Under the pieces are notes generated by a model. The model searched no databases. It was given only the letters and a program-made list of their open reading frames with translations, and had not been told where the DNA came from. From Salinivirgaceae bacterium (GTDB lineage: Bacteria; Bacteroidota; Bacteroidia; Bacteroidales; SZUA-534): 53,101 nucleotides of DNA. Position numbers and translations under genes: made by a program. Below, in pieces: positions 34,490 through 43,848 of the stretch (position 1 is the stretch's first letter; every line of letters begins with the position of its first letter). The stretch lies in NCBI GenBank assembly GCA_016342715.1, contig JAEINW010000011.1, forward strand, positions 1 through 53,101. The letters run 5' to 3'.

Positions 34490-35010
34490 TAAATAACTCC
34501 ACAATTACATTAAGCACATATTTGTAAGCATTCTGCCAATTTTGCTTGTATGAATGCTTTAATTTCTTTTTCTGGTTATCGACAACTTTAATTGAAAGAG
34601 AAACCAAATTTAGCATTAATACATGAGGGTAAAACTATTGAAAAATTTCAATCGCTTTTCTGTAAGCAAAATGCTCAATTTTCATTTTAGCTTTTTAAAA
34701 GCCTCTTCAACTCTCCACCTTTTATTAAAGAGCTAGTTAATGTGTTTGGCTATATGCTTTTGTTGATTGATCAATGAGGAAACAAGAATTTATGTTTCGT
34801 CAGTTTTAATTTGATCTTTGTGACTCGGATTTTTGTTGGATAAGCTTTCATATTGTTCTTAACGGCATTTTCTTTTGGAGACGTGTTCCAATTGCAGATA
34901 AAGTCTATATTATCATTGCCAAGGACTTTTCGAGCAAAAATAGTTTTACTAAAACTTGCATACCGAATTTGATATTATTACTTAGTTTTACCCATTAAGT
35001 TTTGTTTGCC
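34490..35010 (-). pseudogene. Decayed IS4-family-like transposase
   Basis: The minus strand encodes broken segments of a DDE transposase: DFICNWNTSPKENAVKNN, RVTKIKLK, ILVSSLINQQKHIAKHIN, then LFNKRWRVEEAFKKLK. The last matches the IS4 Y-x2-R-x3-E-x6-K signature (Phe in place of Tyr) with the catalytic Glu. At least two frame changes and several stops interrupt it, so it is inactive. Exact ends cannot be set and no terminal repeats are seen. It borders the metallophosphoesterase gene. Confidence 0.7.
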
Positions 35011-35159
35011 GATTTTTTGCGGTCTTATACCGAATAATAATACCATACTCTGGGAAAGAAAATTAGTTTTGAACATGATTTTTTTTTATGCTGTTAACAT
35101 AGAAGTTAAATACAAAACAAAAGCAACAAAAATGAGTTATATCATTTAATTTAAGTGAA

Positions 35160-36392
35160 ATGAAAATGTTAGCAATTATATTATTCCTAAGCTTCATTCT
35201 TTGTATTGATATTTATTCCTTTTTTGGATTAAAATCATTTTTTGCCGACCATCTAACTGTTTTTTACATAGTTTATTTCGCCAGTGTGATATTAGGAATC
35301 ATTGGTATTGTTACTATGTTTAAAATGTTTGGCACAGGTGTATTAAACCAAACTGTAATACAAAATGGAATTATTGGCTTAGCCTTTAGTATTATCGTTG
35401 CAAAACTGTTTTTTACTTCATTTTTTTTGGTTGAAGATATCATGCGCGGATTTCTTTGGCTTTTCCAATCGGCGGTTCATTTTCGTTTGGCAGAGTTTAT
35501 TTCACGATCCTATGTTTGGGGATTGGCCTCTTTAATTGTAGGATTAACTTTTATGTTCTTACTGAATTTTGGGGTTTGGTTTGGTAAATATCACTACAAA
35601 GTGCATCATAAAGTTTTGGAATTTGAAAATTTGCCTGCCGCTTTCGATGGTTTTAAAATCGCCCAATTATCTGACCAACACTTAGGTACTTTTGATAGAA
35701 AAAATAAAGTCCAACAGGGCTTAGATATTTTAAAAAACCAAAAGGCCGATTTATTAGTTTTTACTGGAGATATGGTGAACAATAAGGCCGAGGAAGCATT
35801 GCCCTATATTGAAATGTTTAAAGAGCTTGAAGCTCCCTATGGAAAATATACCATTTGGGGAAATCATGATTATGGAGATTATGTGCGCTGGAAAAATGAC
35901 GACGAAAAGGATAATAATTTAGCTAAACTAGAGCAATTAGAAAAGCAAATGGGCTTGGAGTGGCTAAACAATAGGAATGTACCACTAACAAAAGATGGAG
36001 ATACTATTTATTTGGCAGGTGTTGAGAATTGGGGTTTGCGGCCATTTCCTCAGTATGGTAAATTTGAGGAAGCAATTAGGGGGTTAAATTCTGATGATTT
36101 TATCGTGTTACTTTCTCATGATCCTACCCATTGGAGCGAAGTGGTTAACAAAGCAGAAACAAAGGTTGAACTTACATTAAGTGGACATACGCATGGCATG
36201 CAATTTGGATTTGAAATTGGTAAATATCGTTGGAGTCCGGTAAAATATAAATATAAAAACTGGGCCGATTTTCATGAATTTAATAAACGGTTTTTATACG
36301 TAAATAGGGGTTTTGGTCATATTGGCTATCCGGGTAGAGTTGGTATTCGGCCCGAAATTACTGTAATTGAATTGCGAAGAAAGTTAAATTAA
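35160..36392 (+). CDS. Membrane-anchored metallophosphoesterase
   Basis: About 140 N-terminal residues form four membrane helices. A calcineurin-like phosphoesterase domain follows with the full metal-ligand set: IAQLSDQHLG (D-x-H, near residue 172), FTGDMVNN (GD), IWGNHDYGD (GNHD), LLSHDP (H) and LSGHTHGMQFG (GHTH). It resembles YkuE/YaeI-type enzymes, some of which act on phospholipid headgroups or nucleotides; the substrate here is unknown. The start ATG 35160 is followed two codons later by another ATG. The gene lies just right of the accessory island and converges on the histidine-kinase gene with a 4-bp gap. Confidence 0.9.
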   Translation: MKMLAIILFLSFILCIDIYSFFGLKSFFADHLTVFYIVYFASVILGIIGIVTMFKMFGTGVLNQTVIQNGIIGLAFSIIVAKLFFTSFFLVEDIMRGFLWLFQSAVHFRLAEFISRSYVWGLASLIVGLTFMFLLNFGVWFGKYHYKVHHKVLEFENLPAAFDGFKIAQLSDQHLGTFDRKNKVQQGLDILKNQKADLLVFTGDMVNNKAEEALPYIEMFKELEAPYGKYTIWGNHDYGDYVRWKNDDEKDNNLAKLEQLEKQMGLEWLNNRNVPLTKDGDTIYLAGVENWGLRPFPQYGKFEEAIRGLNSDDFIVLLSHDPTHWSEVVNKAETKVELTLSGHTHGMQFGFEIGKYRWSPVKYKYKNWADFHEFNKRFLYVNRGFGHIGYPGRVGIRPEITVIELRRKLN

Positions 36393-36396
36393 TTTT

Positions 36397-38142
36397 TTAA
36401 GCTTGCTTTAAAGGCAAAGTAAAGAAAAAAGTGGAGCCTTTATTTTTTTTAGACTCAAACCAAATTTCACCCTGTAACATTTCAACAAAGGCTTTGCAAA
36501 TTGAAAGTCCTAAACCTGATCCGCCGTAATTGCTTGTAATAGAGTCTCGGACTTGATTAAACCTTTTAAATACATGTTCGTGGAATTCTTCTGGAATACC
36601 TATTCCTGTATCCGTAATCCTTACATGAAGCATATCAATATCTTTTTTGCAGCTGAGATTAATAGAACCTCCTTTTTTGGTGAATTTTAGCGAATTTTTA
36701 ATGAGGTTTGTGAGTATTTGTTTTAATTTCAGATAATCAGTTTTAATAGTAAATTCATTATCAAGTAATAGGTTAATATTCAAATCAACACCGTTGATTT
36801 CAGCTTCTAGCGAAAAAAAATCTTTCAAATCATTAATAACTTTATTTACATAAACAGGTTCTATAAAAACCGTCATTTGGCCTGCTTCAACTTTTGAAAT
36901 GTCAACTAAATCGTTAATAATACCCAGCATTTGCCTTCCACTTTGATTAATAATCTGCAGAAACTTTTCCTGTTTTTCGCCTTCAATATTAGGTTCTCGA
37001 AGTAATTGAGCAAAACCTAAAATTCCGTTCATTGGGGTTCTAATTTCGTGACTCATATTTGCTAAAAAAGCGGATTTTAGCCGATCGCTTTCTTCAGCTT
37101 TTTCTTTGGCAATGTTCAATTCTACTTTTTGCTCTTTTAATATTGAGTTTAATGTTTTTAGATTGATGTTTTTTTGTTTTAATTTATTTTTAGTTTTTTC
37201 TAGTTCTATATTTTTTTCAAGAATTTCTTGTTCATATAATACTCTGCCGGATATATCTCTCACATAGGCTTGAAGCAAATTATTATATATTTTTTTTGTT
37301 TTCATTTCAATAGGAACAAAAGTTCCATCTTTTCTCTTTAACATGCGAACTTTTCGAATGGTTTTCCCATCAAATACTAAATCGTATCGGAGTGGATATT
37401 TTTCAAGTTCACCTTCGGCAAATAAATGTGAAATGTTATGGTTAAGAATTTCATCTAATGTGTATCCTGAAATTTTTGCAATGCTTTTATTCGCATTAAT
37501 AACTAATCCTTTATTATTCCCAATTAGAACCCCATCCACAGCATCGTCAAATAATATTTTATAGTTTTCGTTGCTAATTTTTAATTTTTCTTCGTTAATT
37601 TTTTTAAATGAAATATCGCGCAATACACAATGAAAAAAGAATCTGTTTTGGAAATCTATTTTTGTTAACAGTACTTCGGCATCGAAAAGTTCGCCATCAG
37701 CTCGTTTATGTACCCATTCAAAGCGATGGCTTCCATTCTGAAAGGCAATTTCCATCATTTCTTCAGATTTTGTGATAGAAAGGGCATTGTTTGGCTGGAA
37801 TTCGGGTGATAATATGGATGGGTATGTATTAAACACCTCTTGTCTTGTTTTAAAGCGCAACATTTTTAGTGCGGCTTTATTGCAATCAATAAAGCGGTTA
37901 TTTTCAATTATCAAAGTAGCATCGGCGTAATGTTCAAAAAGCTTTCTAAAATGTTCTTCGCTATTTTTAATTCGACTATAATTTTCATTTTTTTCATCAA
38001 CCAACTCTATATTTTTAGCTAAGTTATTTAGCAGATCATTTAATTTGCTCAAATTATGTTGTGATTCTTCATCACTGCAGTTAATTAAATTGGCAACATT
38101 ATTAATGTCTCTTAATTCTTTTAATAGTTTTGTTGAACTCAT
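36397..38142 (-). CDS. Soluble PAS-PAS sensor histidine kinase
   Basis: This 581-aa kinase has no membrane segment. A short coiled region (1-65) precedes PAS 1 (about 66-185; LFEHYADATLIIENNRFIDC), PAS 2 (about 195-310; LFDDAVDGVLIGNNKGLVIN) and a coiled linker. The HisKA domain has the phospho-acceptor His near 363 (NMSHEIRTPMNG). The HATPase_c domain carries ITDTGIGIPEE and GGSGLGLSICKAF. It should sense an internal signal and pass phosphate to an unknown response regulator, as none is nearby and no receiver domain is fused. It is transcribed alone and convergent with the phosphoesterase gene. Confidence 0.94.
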   Translation of the reverse strand: MSSTKLLKELRDINNVANLINCSDEESQHNLSKLNDLLNNLAKNIELVDEKNENYSRIKNSEEHFRKLFEHYADATLIIENNRFIDCNKAALKMLRFKTRQEVFNTYPSILSPEFQPNNALSITKSEEMMEIAFQNGSHRFEWVHKRADGELFDAEVLLTKIDFQNRFFFHCVLRDISFKKINEEKLKISNENYKILFDDAVDGVLIGNNKGLVINANKSIAKISGYTLDEILNHNISHLFAEGELEKYPLRYDLVFDGKTIRKVRMLKRKDGTFVPIEMKTKKIYNNLLQAYVRDISGRVLYEQEILEKNIELEKTKNKLKQKNINLKTLNSILKEQKVELNIAKEKAEESDRLKSAFLANMSHEIRTPMNGILGFAQLLREPNIEGEKQEKFLQIINQSGRQMLGIINDLVDISKVEAGQMTVFIEPVYVNKVINDLKDFFSLEAEINGVDLNINLLLDNEFTIKTDYLKLKQILTNLIKNSLKFTKKGGSINLSCKKDIDMLHVRITDTGIGIPEEFHEHVFKRFNQVRDSITSNYGGSGLGLSICKAFVEMLQGEIWFESKKNKGSTFFFTLPLKQA

Positions 38143-38354
38143 AAATACTTTTGTTATAAAATCACAAAAAACAGTAGTTTTATCCTTTGATAAAAAATTA
38201 GGTGACTTGGATAATAGTTATTGACGAATGGTTTAAATTTACACAAATATAAAGCTATACCTACGGGTTGAAGTATGATGCACGTCATAAATAAAACTTA
38301 AATAGGTTGAATGAAAGCCTTATTTTTATCAATTTTGATAATTAAATATTTAGA

Positions 38355-40460
38355 ATGCCTACAGTACTTGATGAAAATATAACCTATTTAAAAGGGGTTG
38401 GTCCGAATAAAGCCAATGTTTTAGCCAGTGAGTTAAATATAAAAACCTATGGCGATTTATTGTTTCATTTCCCCTATAAATATGTTGACCGAACAAAGTT
38501 TTATAAGCTTAATGAGTTAAACCCTCAAATGAATTTTGTGCAGGTTAAAGGAAAAATTTCGAGTTATGAAATGGTTGGCGAAAAAAGGAAACAGCGTTTG
38601 GTTGTTAAATTTTTTGACGAAACGGGTTCAGTAAAGCTTATTTGGTTTAAGGGTGCCAAATGGATTGCAGAGAAATTAAAAATTAATAGCGATTATATAA
38701 TTTTTGGAAAACCCACTTTATTTAATCAAGAGATAAATTTTACACATCCCGACTTGGAAGAAGCTCAAGCGCATGAAAATAAAATGAGCTTTAATTTACA
38801 GGCTTACTATCCTACCACAGAGCACATGAAAAACAAGTTTTTAAACTCAAAAGCTATTCATACCATGATATTGAGTTTAATGCCAAAAGTGGTTGCAAAC
38901 ATTCGGGAGACTTTACCTGCTTACCTTATAAAACAATATAAATTATTATATTTAAACGAGGCTATTGAAAATATTCATCTTCCAAAAAGCAATGATTTGT
39001 TGCAAAAGGCACAGTTTCGCCTAAAATTTGAAGAGTTATTTTATGTTCAACTAAAAATATTCAGATTAAAAACTTATCAAAGCACCCATTATAAAGGATT
39101 TAGATTTGAAAAGGTTGGTGAATATTTTAATAATTTTTATACTAAGCAATTGCCCTTTGAACTTACTGGAGCGCAAAAGAAAGTAATAAAAGAAATTAGG
39201 CGCGATACTAATACAGGTTCGCAAATGAATCGTTTGCTTCAAGGCGATGTGGGCAGCGGCAAAACTTTAGTGGCTCTGATGTCGATGCTTCTTGCCATTG
39301 ATAATGGATTCCAAACTTGCTTAATGGCTCCCACCGAGATTTTGGCTAATCAGCACTTTAAATCAATTCAAGAATTGGTGGAACCTTTAGGTGTTACTGT
39401 AGGATTATTAACCGGTTCAAAAAAACAAAAGGAACGGCGTATTTTGCATGAAGACTTACTTAATGGTAATTTAAAGATTTTGATAGGAACTCATGCTCTT
39501 ATTGAAGATATGGTAAAATTTGCAAATTTAGGCTTTGTAGTTATCGATGAACAACATCGGTTTGGCGTGGCGCAACGTGCCAAACTTTGGAAAAAAAACA
39601 TACATCCTCCACACGTGCTGGTAATGACAGCTACACCAATTCCCCGTACTTTAGCAATGACCTTGTATGGCGATTTGGATGTGTCGGTTATTGATGAATT
39701 ACCACCAGGCAGAAAACCTGTTACAACGGTTCATTATTACGATTCAAAGCGCTTGCGTGTTTTTGGCTTTATTAAAGAACAAATAAAATTAGGCAGGCAA
39801 GTGTATATTGTGTATCCGCTTATTAAGGAATCGGAAAAAATGGATTATAAAGATTTGGAAGATGGTTTGGAAAGCATTTCAAGGGCATTCCCCATACCCG
39901 AATATTCAATAAGTGTAGTTCATGGTAAAATGAAACCTGCCGAAAAAGACAAGGCTATGGAGTTGTTTGTACGAAAACAAACACAAATAATGGTTGCAAC
40001 AACTGTGATAGAGGTGGGCGTTAATATTCCCAATGCATCGGTTATGATTGTGGAAAGTGCCGAAAGGTTTGGTTTGTCGCAACTCCATCAATTGCGTGGT
40101 AGAGTGGGGCGAGGGGCCGATCAATCGTATTGTATTTTAATGACTGGAAATAAGCTGACTGATGTTGGAAGAAAAAGAATAGAAACCATGGTTCGCACCA
40201 ACGATGGTTTTGAAATATCGGAAGTTGACTTGAAACTGCGTGGACCTGGTGACATTGAAGGTACCCAACAAAGTGGAATACCGCTTGATTTTAAAATTGC
40301 CAACTTAGCAAAAGACACCCAAATTTTAAGCTTTGCACGACAAATTGCTGAGCAAATAATTGAAAAAGATCCAAAGCTTGAGCATTCAGACAATGCCATA
40401 TTAAAAAGGCAAATGGAACTCAAGTGGAAATATGAATTTAATTGGAGTCAAATAAGTTAA
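38355..40460 (+). CDS. recG: ATP-dependent DNA helicase RecG
   Basis: RecG reverses stalled replication forks and processes branched recombination intermediates. The 701-aa protein has an OB-fold wedge domain in its first 170 residues (YLKGVGPNKANVL, then FHFPYKYVDRT), Walker A GDVGSGKT near 296 and the DEQH box IDEQHRFGVAQR near 397. Motif III is MTATPIPRTLAMT. In the second RecA lobe VATTVIEVGVNIPNA and QLRGRVGRG are visible. The length is typical. It stands alone on the plus strand, divergent from the kinase gene. Confidence 0.97.
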   Translation: MPTVLDENITYLKGVGPNKANVLASELNIKTYGDLLFHFPYKYVDRTKFYKLNELNPQMNFVQVKGKISSYEMVGEKRKQRLVVKFFDETGSVKLIWFKGAKWIAEKLKINSDYIIFGKPTLFNQEINFTHPDLEEAQAHENKMSFNLQAYYPTTEHMKNKFLNSKAIHTMILSLMPKVVANIRETLPAYLIKQYKLLYLNEAIENIHLPKSNDLLQKAQFRLKFEELFYVQLKIFRLKTYQSTHYKGFRFEKVGEYFNNFYTKQLPFELTGAQKKVIKEIRRDTNTGSQMNRLLQGDVGSGKTLVALMSMLLAIDNGFQTCLMAPTEILANQHFKSIQELVEPLGVTVGLLTGSKKQKERRILHEDLLNGNLKILIGTHALIEDMVKFANLGFVVIDEQHRFGVAQRAKLWKKNIHPPHVLVMTATPIPRTLAMTLYGDLDVSVIDELPPGRKPVTTVHYYDSKRLRVFGFIKEQIKLGRQVYIVYPLIKESEKMDYKDLEDGLESISRAFPIPEYSISVVHGKMKPAEKDKAMELFVRKQTQIMVATTVIEVGVNIPNASVMIVESAERFGLSQLHQLRGRVGRGADQSYCILMTGNKLTDVGRKRIETMVRTNDGFEISEVDLKLRGPGDIEGTQQSGIPLDFKIANLAKDTQILSFARQIAEQIIEKDPKLEHSDNAILKRQMELKWKYEFNWSQIS

Positions 40461-40686
40461 GTTTTTCTTGTTTATTAAATAGTTTACACAGCCGTTATTT
40501 CAATCGTGTGCGAAATTATCATGCTTTAATAAATTACTGTTCGCAAACTATAATAGTGATACTGAGAGTACTTTTATTGTGCAAACGATTTCATAAATTG
40601 CCATTTTTTCTAGTGTTTTTAACCTGCTCCATAGCATATTGTTTTGATCTTTGTGCTAATTTCGCCGTTAATAAATATTAAAAACT

Positions 40687-40854
40687 ATGAGTGAAATTTT
40701 GGAGAAAGAAGTGAAGGAGAAAGGAAAAATGCCCATAGAAAGTAAGGGTAAAAACTCAAAAAACACTTCGTCAACGGTTCGTCTTACTGGAACAATTATC
40801 GACACCATAATTGAGTGGGAGGATTCTCCTGAATCTGATGATTTTTGGGCTTAA
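40687..40854 (+). CDS. 55-aa acidic-tailed small protein (sORF)
   Basis: ATG at 40687 follows an A-rich leader (AATATTAAAAACT) typical of the phylum and opens 55 codons ending at TAA 40852-40854. The first half is Lys/Glu-rich (EILEKEVKEKGKM), the middle Ser/Thr-rich, and the last 25 residues (TGTIIDTIIEWEDSPESDD and FWA) form a compact acidic, Trp-containing tail. It lies alone between recG and the Rnf operon, below the ORF-track length limit. I do not recognise it. It may be real given its biased composition and clean start, but conservation is not known. Confidence 0.45.
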   Translation: MSEILEKEVKEKGKMPIESKGKNSKNTSSTVRLTGTIIDTIIEWEDSPESDDFWA

Positions 40855-41189
40855 ATATTGGGTCTTTAATTTTACTTTTTTGCAACAATTAAAAGTATTT
40901 TAATAAAATATTTTTCTCACTCGATTGTTTTTAAGCTTAAAAATTCATCTTCTTAAGGTTTAATAGCATATTTTAATTCAACAATAATTCATAAATTATT
41001 ATTATATGTTATGTCATTGTATGGGTCTATTTCTATTATGTATTTGATACACTAGCTGTTGTGTTTTTGTGAATGTAATCGAATCCGCTTATTTATACTT
41101 ATCCTAAATAACAATTCTGCTTTAAAAAAGCATGTATCCTTTTCCGATTATTTCTCAAAGGTTTTACTTTTGCTGCAAACAAATAATTA
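40855..41189. other. Intergenic region upstream of the Rnf operon
   Basis: This AT-rich 335-bp stretch has no gene I can support. Its last 50 bp contain the candidate Rnf promoter at 41141-41172. The rest shows only short AT-rich runs and no riboswitch I can recognise. Confidence 0.6.
41141..41172 (+). promoter_or_regulatory. Candidate promoter of the rseC-rnf operon
   Basis: TTTC (41141-41144) and a perfect TAnnTTTG box, TACTTTTG (41165-41172), are 20 nt apart. The box is 17 nt before the rseC ATG, leaving a very short leader. Confidence 0.55.
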
Positions 41190-41603
41190 ATGAGTCAAGC
41201 AACTATTTCTCATCAGGGTATTATTGAATCGGTGACACCTGAGAACATAAAAGTTCGGATCATGAATGTTTCGGCTTGCGCAGCGTGTCATGTAAAAGGA
41301 GCTTGCAGTGCTTCGGATACGCAAGAGAAAATAATTGATGCCCTTCCTAACGGAAATATTTATAAATCGGGTGACCTTGTTACATTGCTAGTCAAGGAAT
41401 CGATGGGGTTTAAAGCTTTGTTTTTAGGCTATCTTTTACCCTTTTTATTGGTGGTTGTTGTATTAATTATTGGAACATTTTTAGAACTAAGAGAGTTGAT
41501 TGCAGGATTACTTTCACTTTCAATATTAATTCCCTATTATGTTTTCTTATTCTTTTTTAAAGATCAGATAAAAAAATCATTCGTATTTGAAATAAAACAA
41601 TAA
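41190..41603 (+). CDS. rseC: RseC/MucC-family positive regulator of Rnf/Rsx
   Basis: The 137-aa membrane protein has a cytoplasmic N-terminal domain with a Cys cluster (CAACHVKGAC) and two hydrophobic helices (about 70-90 and 100-125) with a basic tail. RseC proteins accompany Rnf/Rsx complexes, and the E. coli homologue belongs to the SoxR-reducing system. The Cys motif could hold an iron-sulfur cluster or a disulphide, which the sequence cannot decide. It is first in the operon and 12 bp before rnfB, and it follows a good promoter. Confidence 0.85.
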   Translation: MSQATISHQGIIESVTPENIKVRIMNVSACAACHVKGACSASDTQEKIIDALPNGNIYKSGDLVTLLVKESMGFKALFLGYLLPFLLVVVVLIIGTFLELRELIAGLLSLSILIPYYVFLFFFKDQIKKSFVFEIKQ

Positions 41604-41615
41604 ATAACTAACAAC

Positions 41616-42500
41616 ATGAGTATTACAATTATTTATACCATTATTTCACTAAGTGCACTCGGTGTAACAGCCGCAATAATTTTATATTTTGTTGCACAAA
41701 AGTTTAAGGTGGTTGAAGATCCTCGTATTGATCAGGTGGAAGAAATGTTGCCTGGCGCAAACTGTGGGGGCTGTGGATTCCCTGGTTGTAGAGGGTTTGC
41801 TGACGCTTTGGTAAAAGCCGATGACATTTCTAATTACAATTGTCCGGTTTCCGATGCTCAAGCCATGGTTGATATTGCCGGAGTGCTGGGCCATGAAGCT
41901 ACTGCTGCTGATCCAAAAATTGCCGTAGTACGTTGTAATGGCACTTGCGACAATAGAAAATCAGTTAATAATTACGATGGTGCAAAAACGTGTTCCATTG
42001 AAGCAGCACTTTACGCAGGCGATACGGGCTGTAGCTTTGGTTGCTTTGGTCATGGAGATTGTGTGGATGCTTGCACCTTTGATGCCATGTATATGGATAG
42101 TAAAACTGGGTTGCCAGTAATTATTGATGATAAATGTGTGGCTTGTGGAGCTTGTGTAAAAGCTTGTCCAAAAAACATTATAGAGCTTAGAAATAAAGGA
42201 AAAAAAGACCGACGAATATTTGTGTCGTGCGTTAATGAAGACAAAGGTGGACCTGCTAAAAAGGCGTGTTCGGTTGCTTGTATTGGATGCGGAAAATGCG
42301 TAAAAGTTTGCCCTTTTGATGCAATTACTATTGAAAATAATCTAGCATACATTGATTATAACAAGTGTAAATTGTGTCGTAAATGTGTTGTTGAGTGTCC
42401 AACCAATGCTATTCATGAGTTAAACTTTCCTCCACGAAAGCCAGTTGCTGAAAAAACAGAAGCTGTAATAAAAGAGAACTCAACTGAAAATAAAGATTAA
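41616..42500 (+). CDS. rnfB: Rnf complex subunit RnfB (ferredoxin-like iron-sulfur protein)
   Basis: RnfB receives electrons from ferredoxin. The 294-aa protein has one N-terminal membrane anchor and a [4Fe-4S] domain, ANCGGCGFPGCRGFA. Further clusters follow: CSFGCFGHGDCVDACTFDAM, CVACGACVKACPKN, CIGCGKCVKVCPFDAI and CKLCRKCVVECPTNAI, with the remaining Cys in CNGTCDN. This is the expected multi-cluster RnfB. The A/K/E-rich tail after FPPRKP is unstructured. It lies between rseC and rnfC, with 16 bp before rnfC. Confidence 0.96.
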   Translation: MSITIIYTIISLSALGVTAAIILYFVAQKFKVVEDPRIDQVEEMLPGANCGGCGFPGCRGFADALVKADDISNYNCPVSDAQAMVDIAGVLGHEATAADPKIAVVRCNGTCDNRKSVNNYDGAKTCSIEAALYAGDTGCSFGCFGHGDCVDACTFDAMYMDSKTGLPVIIDDKCVACGACVKACPKNIIELRNKGKKDRRIFVSCVNEDKGGPAKKACSVACIGCGKCVKVCPFDAITIENNLAYIDYNKCKLCRKCVVECPTNAIHELNFPPRKPVAEKTEAVIKENSTENKD

Positions 42501-42516
42501 TTTAATAGGAGATAAC

Positions 42517-43848
42517 ATGCTAAAAACATTCAAAAAAGGTGGCGTTCATCCGGCTGAAAATAAATTATCGGCCAATGCTCCTATTGTGACCGCTGAAATA
42601 CCAAAAACTGCTACCATTCCTTTGGGACAGCATATTGGAGCACCTGCAAGCCCAATTGTAAAAAAAGGCGATCAGGTAAAAGTAGGACAAGTTATTGCCC
42701 AAAGTAGTGGCTTTGTTTCAGCAAATATTCATTCTTCGGTTTCGGGAACGGTAGCCAAAATTGATGATATAATTGATGCCACAGGTTTTAAAAAGCCTTG
42801 TATTATTATTACAGTGGAAGGAGATGAATGGTTAGAAGAAATAAATCGTTCAAGCGATATTGATAAAAACCTGAATCACAAATCAGCGGACATTATTAAT
42901 AAAGTAAAGGAAGCCGGTATTGTAGGTCTGGGTGGAGCAACCTTCCCATCGCACATTAAATTATCGGTTCCTCCTGGAAAAACTGCTGAGGTTCTTTTAA
43001 TTAATGGTGTGGAATGTGAACCCTATTTAACGGCCGATCATCGTTTAATGCTTGAAAAAGGCGAAGAGATGATTATTGGAACTAAACTTCTGATGATTGC
43101 TCTTGGAGTTAGCAAAGGTGCCATTGGTATTGAAAACAATAAACCAGACGCTATTAAACACTTGCAAGAAATTGTTAAAAATTACGAAGGAATTGAGGTA
43201 GTTCCGTTAAAAGTTAAATACCCACAAGGAGGCGAAAAACAATTAATTAAAGCTGTAATTAATCGTGAAGTTCCTTCAGGAACTTTACCTATTGAAGTAG
43301 GAGCAGTGGTGCACAATGTAGGTACTGCCTTTGCTGTTTACGAGGCTGTGCAAAAAAACAAACCTTTACTCGAAAGGGTAGTTACGGTAACCGGAAAATC
43401 AGTTTCAAATCCATCAAACTTTATGGTTCGTATTGGTACGCCAACTACTCAGCTAATTGAAGCAGCTGGGGGCTTACCTCAAGATACTGGCAAAGTAGTA
43501 AGTGGTGGACCAATGATGGGAAAGGCTCTTAGTAATTTAGGGGTGCCAATTACCAAAGGTTCTTCAGGAGTATTGCTTTTTAAGAAAGATGAAGCAAGCC
43601 GTCGATTAATTCAACCTTGTATTCGTTGTGCAAAATGTGTAACTGTTTGTCCAATGGGCTTAGAACCTTATTTGCTTATGAATCAAACTGAAATGCAAAA
43701 CTGGGAAGAGGTTGAAAACAACCGAACTATGGATTGCATTGAATGTGGATCGTGTATGTATACTTGTCCTGCTGACAGGCCATTGCTTGATTACATTCGT
43801 TTGGGAAAATCAACAGTTGGTAATATAATAAGATCAAGAAAACAATAA
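42517..43848 (+). CDS. rnfC: Rnf complex subunit RnfC
   Basis: RnfC is the peripheral NADH-oxidising subunit of the Rnf respiratory enzyme. The 443-aa protein has the barrel-sandwich N-terminal region (GQHIGAPASPIVKKGDQVKV) and the NADH/FMN domain (GIVGLGGATFPSHIKL, NGVECEPYLTADHRLM). At the C-terminus lie two [4Fe-4S] motifs, CIRCAKCVTVCPMGL and CIECGSCMYTCP. A clear AGGAG ribosome-binding site precedes the ATG at 42517. Its stop overlaps the rnfD start by one base (TAATG), so the two are translationally coupled. Confidence 0.97.
   Translation: MLKTFKKGGVHPAENKLSANAPIVTAEIPKTATIPLGQHIGAPASPIVKKGDQVKVGQVIAQSSGFVSANIHSSVSGTVAKIDDIIDATGFKKPCIIITVEGDEWLEEINRSSDIDKNLNHKSADIINKVKEAGIVGLGGATFPSHIKLSVPPGKTAEVLLINGVECEPYLTADHRLMLEKGEEMIIGTKLLMIALGVSKGAIGIENNKPDAIKHLQEIVKNYEGIEVVPLKVKYPQGGEKQLIKAVINREVPSGTLPIEVGAVVHNVGTAFAVYEAVQKNKPLLERVVTVTGKSVSNPSNFMVRIGTPTTQLIEAAGGLPQDTGKVVSGGPMMGKALSNLGVPITKGSSGVLLFKKDEASRRLIQPCIRCAKCVTVCPMGLEPYLLMNQTEMQNWEEVENNRTMDCIECGSCMYTCPADRPLLDYIRLGKSTVGNIIRSRKQ

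Larger units (their letters stand above)
33626..35159. other. 1.5-kb gene-free region with dispersed repeats and transposase remnant
   Basis: I find no intact gene. From left to right there is a TTGGGTAACG repeat (33775-33806), a hairpin CGATTAAC/GTTAATCG (33860-33884), the palindromes CCTCCTTA-G-TAAGGAGG (34127-34143) and CTGCC-GATA-GGCAG (34149-34162), and the 45-bp repeat (34267-34311). Last comes a decayed IS4-like transposase on the minus strand (about 34490-35010). It forms the right edge of the accessory island. Confidence 0.7.

Noticed and set aside
40442-40681. 79-aa plus-strand ORF after recG
   Set aside because: It begins inside the end of recG in another frame and continues into AT-rich intergenic DNA with no supporting context.
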